Origin: Candidatus Kaiserbacteria bacterium
GTDB lineage: Bacteria; Patescibacteriota; Minisyncoccia; Phycocordibacterales; UBA2100
DNA: 9,727 bases
Direction: 5' to 3'
NCBI GenBank assembly: GCA_026985835.1
Contig: JALSPS010000067.1
Span: forward strand, 1 to 9,727
A model generated the notes under the pieces. That model made no database searches. It saw only the letters and a list, made by a program, of their open reading frames with translations, and was not told where the DNA came from. The stretch's first letter is position 1, and each line of letters opens with the position of its first letter. Positions 3,361 through 9,619 of the stretch are shown one piece after another. Both the position numbers and the translations under genes were made by a program.

Positions 3361-5132
3361 GAACGCAATACTTTCAGAAATACATCTTGAGATATATGCA
3401 CCTTTCCTTTAGCAAGAAGTTTTTTCTTCCCCTTCTTTTGTTTTTCAAGAAGTTTTCTCTTTCTTGTTACATCACCACCATATAATTTGGCTGTAACATC
3501 CTTGCGTGTCGCGCTCTTTTTTCTACTTGATATAATTTTCCCCATAGCTTTGGCTTGAATTTTCAAAACAAATTGTTGTCTTGGTAACAACTCATCAAGT
3601 TTTGATACCATAAAGTCTGCCTCTTCCTTAACTCTGGATTTTGAAACTATCTTAGAGAATGCAGGATTTATTTCCTCAGCAATTAAAACATCCATACGGG
3701 TAACGTTACCCTCTCGCATACCCAATATATCATAAGACAAAGAAGCAAAGCCAGATGTAACATTTTTTATTTTATCAAAAAAATTTCTCATTAATTCCCT
3801 TAATGGTAATTCAACTAGCAACTCAGTTCTTCCATCTAATAAGGTCTCAGTATTTTCTACAATACCTTCATGATCCCTTATTAATTGTAGTACCGGACTT
3901 AAAAATTCGGGTGGCATTATTATATGAGCTCTCACCCACTCCTCCTTTATGTTTTTTATTTCACCATCATCAGGAAATTTCGCAGGTGTATATATTGTTT
4001 CTTTTTTGCCATTCTTTAATTCAACTTCAAATGCTGCGGTGGGAAGAGTTACTACTAAATCTAGATTGAATTCACGCCTAAGTCGTTCCGTAATAATTTC
4101 CATATGCAACATACCCAAAAAACCACATCTAAATCCTCTACCTATGACTCCACTTGATTCCTCCTCGTATGACAAGGATGAGTCCATAAGCTTCAATCTC
4201 TCAAGGGATTGTTTTAATAATGCCAAATCATCTTGACTTTCCGGATAAATACTTGCCCATATTACAGGTTCCGGAGACATATATCCATCCAATGCCTTTG
4301 TATTTGAATTTTGCTCAATAACGGTATCTCCAACATTGACTATACCCGGTTTTTTAATACCCGTTACTAAATAACCTATTTCCCCCGCTTTTAGCTCATC
4401 TCGTGATTCTTCATCAGGCTTTAAAACACCAACTTCCATTGCCTTGAAGCTCTCTTTTGCAATTGCAAACTTATAATTATCCCTTTTTTTCAACTGTCCA
4501 TTAACAACACGCAAAAATAAAATTATTCCTTTATGATCAGAATATTTAAAATCAAAAATAAGAGCCTGAGTATCTTTATTTGTTTTTTTCGGAGCAGGTA
4601 TTTTTTCAATGACCGCATCTAATAATTCTTCAACCCCCACGCCAGTTTTACCGGAAGTTAAAAATATCTCATTATCATCTATATCAAGAAGCATAGAAAG
4701 TTCTGTTTTTATATCATCCACTCGCGCAAGTGGAGAATCAATTTTTGAAAGAGCCGGTATAATAACAAGATTCTGCTTCTTGGCCTCATTTAAAACGGAC
4801 ATCGTTTGAGCCTCAATTCCTTGAGTCGCATCCACCAACAAAATCACCCCCTCAATAGCTGACATTGCTCTTGAAACCTCATAAGCAAAATCAATATGCC
4901 CCGGTGTATCTATCAGGTTTAGAATATGATTCCTATAATTCATACGAACAGGCGCCATTTTTATTGTAATTCCCCTCTCTCTTTCAAGTTCCATTGAATC
5001 AAGGGCCTGGTTCTTCATTAATCTTTTAGGTACTGTTTTTGTTATCTCAAGCATCCTATCGGAAAGTGTAGATTTTCCATGATCAATGTGCGCAATAATT
5101 GCGAAGTTTCTTATGTTATTTATATTTGTCAT
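3357..5132 (-). CDS. lepA: Elongation factor 4 (LepA), ribosome-associated translational GTPase
   Basis: The protein has 591 residues, close to the usual ~600. G-domain motifs are G1 AHIDHGKST (14-22), switch I ERERGITIK (50-58), and G3 DTPGH (75-79) with the catalytic-type His79. G4 reads SKID (129-132) instead of NKID, and G5 reads TSGK instead of SAK. Domains II, III and V follow, and the LepA-specific C-terminal domain includes GGDVTRKRKLLEKQKKGKKK near 549-568. LepA acts on the ribosome during initiation and elongation, notably under ionic or cold stress. The start codon overlaps the murJ stop as ATGA and has no Shine-Dalgarno, so translation is probably coupled to murJ; this is the last gene of the operon. 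The stop overlaps that of the convergent 38-residue gene. No terminator hairpin is visible. Confidence 0.97.
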   Translation of the reverse strand: MTNINNIRNFAIIAHIDHGKSTLSDRMLEITKTVPKRLMKNQALDSMELERERGITIKMAPVRMNYRNHILNLIDTPGHIDFAYEVSRAMSAIEGVILLVDATQGIEAQTMSVLNEAKKQNLVIIPALSKIDSPLARVDDIKTELSMLLDIDDNEIFLTSGKTGVGVEELLDAVIEKIPAPKKTNKDTQALIFDFKYSDHKGIILFLRVVNGQLKKRDNYKFAIAKESFKAMEVGVLKPDEESRDELKAGEIGYLVTGIKKPGIVNVGDTVIEQNSNTKALDGYMSPEPVIWASIYPESQDDLALLKQSLERLKLMDSSLSYEEESSGVIGRGFRCGFLGMLHMEIITERLRREFNLDLVVTLPTAAFEVELKNGKKETIYTPAKFPDDGEIKNIKEEWVRAHIIMPPEFLSPVLQLIRDHEGIVENTETLLDGRTELLVELPLRELMRNFFDKIKNVTSGFASLSYDILGMREGNVTRMDVLIAEEINPAFSKIVSKSRVKEEADFMVSKLDELLPRQQFVLKIQAKAMGKIISSRKKSATRKDVTAKLYGGDVTRKRKLLEKQKKGKKKLLAKGKVHISQDVFLKVLRS

Positions 5133-6799
5133 ATGGTGGTATTATCTATATCAGAAATTGCCTTTCGTTTCCAGAATTTTGAGCTTAAAGTGGAAATAAT
5201 CTCAACAAATTCTTTACTCTTAAACAGAACAAGAACAAAAGACCAAACCAACGCGCCGACAATCAAAGAAATAGATGCTTGGATAAGTAAGCCAAATGTC
5301 GTATTTATGCTTACATAATTATCCAGGATATGCAAACTGAAGTATATCGTTAAAGCAAAAGCAAAAGCTGAAACAATTGAATCTGATAGCACTCTTCCCA
5401 CTTTTATTTTTCCGAATTTTAGTGAAAAAACTACTGTAAGTAAAAAAGCATTGATGATACTTGCCGATGCAAATGCTAAAGGAATGACCAATATATTCGC
5501 GCCATCTACATTATTTATTCTCAAAATATATGCTAATACCGTTTGTAAAAAAATATGATGATTTATATAATGCAAAAATACATAGGCAAAAATAATCATA
5601 AAAATGGCAATTGATACATTTATAATGAATGGAATAAATGTATTCCCTATTGCATAAAATGCCCTAACCAAAAGAAGTGATATACTCTGAAATGTAAGTG
5701 TAATGATAAAAATTGCAAGAACAGCGGCGGTAAGACGCGTATCAGTCCAATCAAAAGCACCAGATCCCAATACAAGTCTTACAATATGCGCTCTTAATAC
5801 AACAACCACCGCAATGAGTGGCATTGACCAAAAAATGATATGTCTTATTGCCAAAGATATATGTTCTTTAAATTTATCCATTTTTTGTTGCGCAAAAAGT
5901 CTTGAGAGAGTTGGAAAAGCTGCAACTGAATAACTGGAGCCGATTATATTTACAGGCGCAGCCTGTAAATTATTCGCTAATTGTATTACGCTTACAGCAC
6001 CGGTTGTTATCCCGGATGCAACGGAATAAAGAAAGAAAAATGCAATATGCGATGCAGACATACCTAATGTGCGAGGTAGTGAAATTTTAATTATTTTCAA
6101 AGTCTCACCAATTCTTATTTTAAATGTATCCAGTGTCAAAAAACCATTTGCGCGCAAAAATGGAATTTGAATACTCATATGAGCCAGTGCTCCCATAATA
6201 ACTCCAAGCGCCAATCCATATATGCCGAATATGGGGTAAAATAATAAAACACCTGATATAATACCGATGTTGTAAAGAAGTGGCGCCGTTGCATACAATA
6301 TATATCTACCGGCAGTTTGAGTGACAGCGGATAATATATTTGATATACCTAAAAATAAAGGTTGCAACAACATTATTCGCGACATCCACACGAGCTCATA
6401 CCCATATTCTCCATTCATCAAAGCTGGAAAAAATTTATTCAAAATAACCGGAATAAAAGGAAATAAAACCAAATCAATACCTATCAGAATTAAAGCAAAT
6501 GCCATAATAATACTTCCTATAAGCTCTTTTGATTTATTTTGATCCTTATATGAATTTAAAAGCGGTATAAGAACAAAAACAGAGACCATCAATGCAATGG
6601 TAAAAAATAATATATCCGGTATTCTAAAAGCCGTATAATATATATCCAAAATCTCGCCCGCGCCAAACTCCCCTGCAAGAATTCTATCTCTAACAAGCGC
6701 GAGAAAGGAAGAAAGCAATGCAAACAAAGCAAGGAGATACGCAGTTTGATGCAACCCGCGTATCTCCCTTGCTAAAAGTTTTACAATCCGCTCAATCAT
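5129..6799 (-). CDS. murJ: MurJ/MviN-family lipid II flippase
   Basis: The protein has 556 residues with about fourteen hydrophobic segments, the MOP-superfamily layout. Family hallmarks are visible: LVRDRILAGEFGAGEILD (35-52), AFRIPD (57-62), the paired later motifs LGSGAFDWTDTR (344-355) and RAFYAIGNTFIP (379-390), and NIIGSSYSVAAFPTLSRLFA (284-303). MurJ moves undecaprenyl-linked peptidoglycan precursor across the membrane. Several cavity charges known from E. coli MurJ are missing: the positions aligned with R18, R52, E57, D269 and R270 are S31, F65, L70, N276 and N277, while R24, D39 and K46 are matched by R37, D52 and R59. The start lies 2 nt after the stop of the ligase-like gene, with a weak GGAG (complement of 6810-6813) 10 nt upstream. 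The TGA stop overlaps the lepA ATG. Confidence 0.9.
   Translation of the reverse strand: MIERIVKLLAREIRGLHQTAYLLALFALLSSFLALVRDRILAGEFGAGEILDIYYTAFRIPDILFFTIALMVSVFVLIPLLNSYKDQNKSKELIGSIIMAFALILIGIDLVLFPFIPVILNKFFPALMNGEYGYELVWMSRIMLLQPLFLGISNILSAVTQTAGRYILYATAPLLYNIGIISGVLLFYPIFGIYGLALGVIMGALAHMSIQIPFLRANGFLTLDTFKIRIGETLKIIKISLPRTLGMSASHIAFFFLYSVASGITTGAVSVIQLANNLQAAPVNIIGSSYSVAAFPTLSRLFAQQKMDKFKEHISLAIRHIIFWSMPLIAVVVVLRAHIVRLVLGSGAFDWTDTRLTAAVLAIFIITLTFQSISLLLVRAFYAIGNTFIPFIINVSIAIFMIIFAYVFLHYINHHIFLQTVLAYILRINNVDGANILVIPLAFASASIINAFLLTVVFSLKFGKIKVGRVLSDSIVSAFAFALTIYFSLHILDNYVSINTTFGLLIQASISLIVGALVWSFVLVLFKSKEFVEIISTLSSKFWKRKAISDIDNTTI
5948..5970. repeat. Perfect 10-bp hairpin inside murJ
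   Basis: ATTTACAGGC (5948-5957) and GCCTGTAAAT (5961-5970) are perfect inverted repeats around a 3-nt loop. They lie in codons 277-284 of murJ, the stretch aligned with the D269-R270 region of E. coli MurJ. A stable stem in the mRNA is possible; its role is unknown. Confidence 0.55.
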
Positions 6800-6801
6800 T
6801 T

Positions 6802-9162
6802 CTATTTTTCTCCAGCTTCCTTAACAGGCTTTTCGGTATCTGACCCTTTTTCTTTAACATTTTTTGTTTCTCCTTTTTTAATTGAATTTATAATTTCTTT
6901 AATATGTTTATTATCCGGATTTAATTTGGCTATTTCCTCAAAAGCTTTGAGTGCTGTTTTTTGATCACCCAACTTTAAAGCAGAAAGTCCAAAATAGTAA
7001 AGTGCATTGGCATACTTAGGGTTTATGTTTATCGCTCTTGCCAATACTTGAGCTGATTTTTTATAATCTTTGTTTGAATAAAGAAGAACACCAAGCTGGA
7101 ACAATAATCCTGTATTATTCGGTGAGAGTAAAACGGCAGATTCAGTATTTTTTATAGCCTCATCAAGCTTTTTGCTTTTTATTGCAATTTGAGAAAGTAA
7201 ATAATAGGCATCTGTATAATTTGGTTTTAGTTTTAGAGATAAATTTGCATATTTTTTTGCTTCATCAATCTTTCCTGCTAAAAATGCACTTCTTGCCATT
7301 GCAAGAGGAATACTTGGATCCTTAGGAGAAAGTGCAAGGGCTTGTTTATAAGCTGAAATTGAAGCATCATACGCGCCCTGAGTTCCAAGTTGGATTAACT
7401 GTCCGTAAATATCTCCAAGACCAACATAATTAGCATAATTTTTAGGGTTTGCTTCTACCATCTTTTTTGCATTAAGTACAAGATTTTCAATTGCAGTTTT
7501 TACATTCTTTTTAAAAGTTTCTGTACCTTGCTCCTTCTCCTTTAAAAGATCATTTATTTTTCTCATTGATATTTGTGTCAATAAAAAGTATGGTCTTTCA
7601 TCTTTTCCAAGAAAATTAAATTTAATTGCTTTTTGAATATATTCTTTAGCATTGGTGACTTTATTTTCTTGAATTGATTTAACTGCCATATTTATCTGAT
7701 TGGTTACATATAATTTGTCTGCAATTACAAAGGTAAAAATTGCTGAAATTGAAATCGCAATAACTATACCGATAGTCAAAACAAAGTTTGTTGTAGAATT
7801 TGATTGCCCTGAAATCTTAATTGTTTGAACAACATTTAAATTTCTAGCAACACTAAGCAAAATGCCTGCAAACATAAATGCAAACGCCAGAATAACAGTT
7901 TGAGGAACATATAATATCAACAAGAGAACAAAATACATCGTTATAAAAACTGTAGTTAAGGAAACAAAGCGAATGGCATCATTTGGCATTCTTGCCCATA
8001 GTAATTTAAATGCAAGAACAAGAAGACTAACAACGAATACAATCCATAATAATCCGCCTACAAGCCCCGTAATTGCAAATGCTGTTGGTATTATACCAAT
8101 TCCAGCTCCAAAAAGTGAATTCCAAAAATATGTTGAATTTACTCCGACTGGTTTAAACTTTAGCCAATCATATTGAAATGTATTTGGACCTGAGCCAAAT
8201 ATCATATCATTGGAATACACATTTTTAATTATATCTATTGTACCACCCCAAGACGGACGAACATCCACATAATGTATATTTGTTAATGACGCAACTTGCA
8301 TACTTATGTAATTTCCAGCGAAAATAAATATCAATGACACAATTAAAGTAATTGATGGGGCAATGATTGCCCTTAGATTCTTTTGGGAAAATTCTGTAGG
8401 TGTTTCTGCAGATTTTGCCGCTGAATAATAAACTGTCATTACTGTTGAGATTATTGCCATAAAAACCCAAATAATGGTTACATTTACCACAATTAATAGA
8501 GCAAGTCCAAGAATAAAATTAATATATGATAATATATTAAGGATCTTATTCAATGGTTTAAATACAAAATTAACCATAGAAATTATCATTGCAAGTCCTG
8601 CGAAAACAGCTATATCATTCCAACTTCCAAGTGTAACATTGGTAACATTTGGAGAAAAAATAGATGGTAATATCGTGTTTGCTCCAAACACAACACGAAT
8701 TATCTCAATAACACCAAATACCGAAAAAGATGCACTAAGAGCAATAAATATCTTCACTACGGATGAAATTTTTGCAAATAAAAATGCCGAACTAAGAAAT
8801 AACATCACAAAAAGAGCCATTAAAAGAAAAGTTGAATTTTCAACAGCAAAACCAAACAAACCTTTGGTAATATCACCTGAAAGTAATGCTGAAATCAAAT
8901 AAACAACTGGAAGAAGCACAGCTGAGAGTAATACATAACTTTTTGCGTACAAAACTTCCTTTGTTTTATATACAGAGTAGAGCCAGAATAGAAATGGTAT
9001 TAAGGCAAGACCAGCCAATAATACCACACTACGATATTGTTGCGGAACCAAAAAGCCTGGCAATACAAGAGTAGGTAACAAAAATATAAACAATAATGCG
9101 ACATTATGCGCAATCACTTCTGGACGTTTTGCCAAAGTGATTCTCTTTAATTTATTTATCAT
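6802..9162 (-). CDS. O-antigen-ligase-like (Wzy/WaaL) membrane protein with C-terminal TPR domain
   Basis: The protein has 786 residues. Residues 20-480 contain about a dozen membrane helices. A large extracytoplasmic loop (about 285-350) contains RPSWGGTIDIIKN (302-314) and GSGPNTF (323-329), which match the Arg-rich and G-x-GP-x-N-F motifs of the O-antigen ligase/polymerase family. From about 490 to 755 come TPR helices; clear 34-residue repeats include those ending LSPKDPS, LKPNYTD, LSPNNTG, INPKYAN and LNPDNK. The last 25 residues are a Lys/Glu-rich tail. The family transfers or polymerises lipid-linked glycans outside the membrane; the TPR part may dock a partner or substrate. The actual glycan is unknown. 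The gene heads the operon with murJ and lepA, which fits a role in envelope precursor handling. The start has TATAAT 5 nt upstream and no Shine-Dalgarno. Confidence 0.82.
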   Translation of the reverse strand: MINKLKRITLAKRPEVIAHNVALLFIFLLPTLVLPGFLVPQQYRSVVLLAGLALIPFLFWLYSVYKTKEVLYAKSYVLLSAVLLPVVYLISALLSGDITKGLFGFAVENSTFLLMALFVMLFLSSAFLFAKISSVVKIFIALSASFSVFGVIEIIRVVFGANTILPSIFSPNVTNVTLGSWNDIAVFAGLAMIISMVNFVFKPLNKILNILSYINFILGLALLIVVNVTIIWVFMAIISTVMTVYYSAAKSAETPTEFSQKNLRAIIAPSITLIVSLIFIFAGNYISMQVASLTNIHYVDVRPSWGGTIDIIKNVYSNDMIFGSGPNTFQYDWLKFKPVGVNSTYFWNSLFGAGIGIIPTAFAITGLVGGLLWIVFVVSLLVLAFKLLWARMPNDAIRFVSLTTVFITMYFVLLLILYVPQTVILAFAFMFAGILLSVARNLNVVQTIKISGQSNSTTNFVLTIGIVIAISISAIFTFVIADKLYVTNQINMAVKSIQENKVTNAKEYIQKAIKFNFLGKDERPYFLLTQISMRKINDLLKEKEQGTETFKKNVKTAIENLVLNAKKMVEANPKNYANYVGLGDIYGQLIQLGTQGAYDASISAYKQALALSPKDPSIPLAMARSAFLAGKIDEAKKYANLSLKLKPNYTDAYYLLSQIAIKSKKLDEAIKNTESAVLLSPNNTGLLFQLGVLLYSNKDYKKSAQVLARAININPKYANALYYFGLSALKLGDQKTALKAFEEIAKLNPDNKHIKEIINSIKKGETKNVKEKGSDTEKPVKEAGEK

Positions 9163-9167
9163 AATAA

Positions 9168-9173
9168 ATTATA
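9168..9173 (-). promoter_or_regulatory. -10 box five bases before the ligase-like operon ATG
   Basis: TATAAT (complement of 9168-9173) is followed by 5 nt (TTATT) and the ATG at 9162, again predicting an essentially leaderless RNA. A second candidate, the TGTTAAAAT element (complement of 9191-9199), would give a leader of about 22 nt without a Shine-Dalgarno. The sequence does not decide between them. Confidence 0.45.
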
Positions 9174-9244
9174 TAACTTATAATAAGCAAATTTTAACAC
9201 ATTCTTTATTTATTAAAAGTGGACTTTAAATAAAAATATGTTAA

Positions 9245-9250
9245 TATAAT
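9245..9250 (+). promoter_or_regulatory. -10 box of the initiator tRNA gene
   Basis: TATAAT ends 7 nt before the mature 5' end of the tRNA at 9258, so transcription should begin at or one base before the first tRNA nucleotide. TGGACT (9220-9225) is a possible -35, but at a long 19-nt spacing. Confidence 0.5.
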
Positions 9251-9257
9251 CTGCATT

Positions 9258-9328
9258 AGCGGGATGGAGGAGCAGTACCTCGCGAGGCTCATAACCTCGA
9301 GACCCTGGTGCAAATCCAGGTCCCGCTA
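9258..9328 (+). tRNA. tRNA-Met (CAT), initiator type with unusual features
   Basis: Acceptor AGCGGGA/TCCCGCT, D-arm GAGG-AGCAGTA-CCTC, anticodon stem CGAGG/CCTCG with loop CTCATAA, T-arm CCTGG-TGCAAAT-CCAGG, discriminator A73; 71 nt, no encoded CCA. The initiator identity rests on the A11:T24 pair of the D-stem, G30:C40 and G31:C39, and overall similarity to bacterial tRNA-fMet (the CTCATAA loop, the AAAT end of the T-loop). Deviations are a paired A1:T72 where bacterial initiators have a mismatch, A29:T41 instead of the first of three G:C pairs, A instead of G18 in the D-loop, and G instead of the near-universal T55. A divergent elongator is the alternative, but the neighbour at 9383 looks more like that. 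Confidence 0.8.
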
Positions 9329-9382
9329 CAAGACTTGCTTATATTTATTTTTTCTTTACAATTAGCTCACACTAGTTTATTT

Positions 9383-9456
9383 GTCGGGGTAGCTCAGTTG
9401 GTTAGAGCGTAGGACTCATAAACCTAAGGTCGTGGGTTCAATTCCCACCCCCGACA
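9383..9456 (+). tRNA. tRNA with CAT anticodon, probably elongator tRNA-Met
   Basis: Acceptor GTCGGGG/CCCCGAC, D-arm GCTC-AGTTGGTTA-GAGC, loop CTCATAA (CAT), T-arm GTGGG-TTCAATT-CCCAC, A73; 74 nt. The anticodon stem TAGGA/ACCTA has an A31·A39 mismatch next to the loop. A tRNA-Ile2 (lysidine-modified CAT) is the alternative; the GAGCGTA..AAGGTC context resembles elongator Met more. CCA is not encoded. It lies 54 nt after the initiator tRNA with no convincing promoter of its own, so the two may be co-transcribed. Confidence 0.8.
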
Positions 9457-9474
9457 CAAATGTGAAGACTTGTA

Positions 9475-9502
9475 TGTACAAATGGTATTTTTTTGTTATA
9501 AT
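9475..9502 (+). promoter_or_regulatory. Promoter of tRNA-Asp
   Basis: A partial -35 TGTACA (9475-9480), 16-nt spacing and the extended -10 TGTTATAAT (9494-9502), ending 12 nt before the tRNA. The -10 matches that of tRNA-Gly exactly. Confidence 0.6.
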
Positions 9503-9514
9503 GCCGTTCAAGAA

Positions 9515-9588
9515 GCGGGTGTAGCTCAGCTGGTTAGAGCGTCCGCCTGTCACGCGGAAGGCCGAGGGTTCAAGTCCCTTCACTCGCG
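9515..9588 (+). tRNA. tRNA-Asp (GTC)
   Basis: Acceptor GCGGGTG/CACTCGC with a G4:T69 wobble, D-arm GCTC-AGCTGGTTA-GAGC, anticodon stem TCCGC/GCGGA with loop CTGTCAC, T-arm GAGGG-TTCAAGT-CCCTT, discriminator G73 as expected for Asp. 74 nt; the bases after G73 are CAG, so CCA is not encoded. Confidence 0.95.
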
Positions 9589-9592
9589 CAGA

Positions 9593-9618
9593 AAAAAGTC
9601 GGTGAGAGCCGGCTTTTT
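9593..9618 (+). terminator. Rho-independent terminator of tRNA-Asp
   Basis: AAAAAGTCGG (9593-9602) pairs with CCGGCTTTTT (9609-9618) through one T:G wobble, with a 6-nt loop TGAGAG. The stem ends in the T-run, a classic A-tract/T-tract terminator, starting only 4 nt after the tRNA. Confidence 0.75.
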
Positions 9619-9619
9619 G

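Noticed and set aside
8225..8902. Two frames (81 and 142 residues) within the ligase-like gene
   Set aside because: They lie inside a strongly supported 786-residue gene in other frames and show no recognisable domain.
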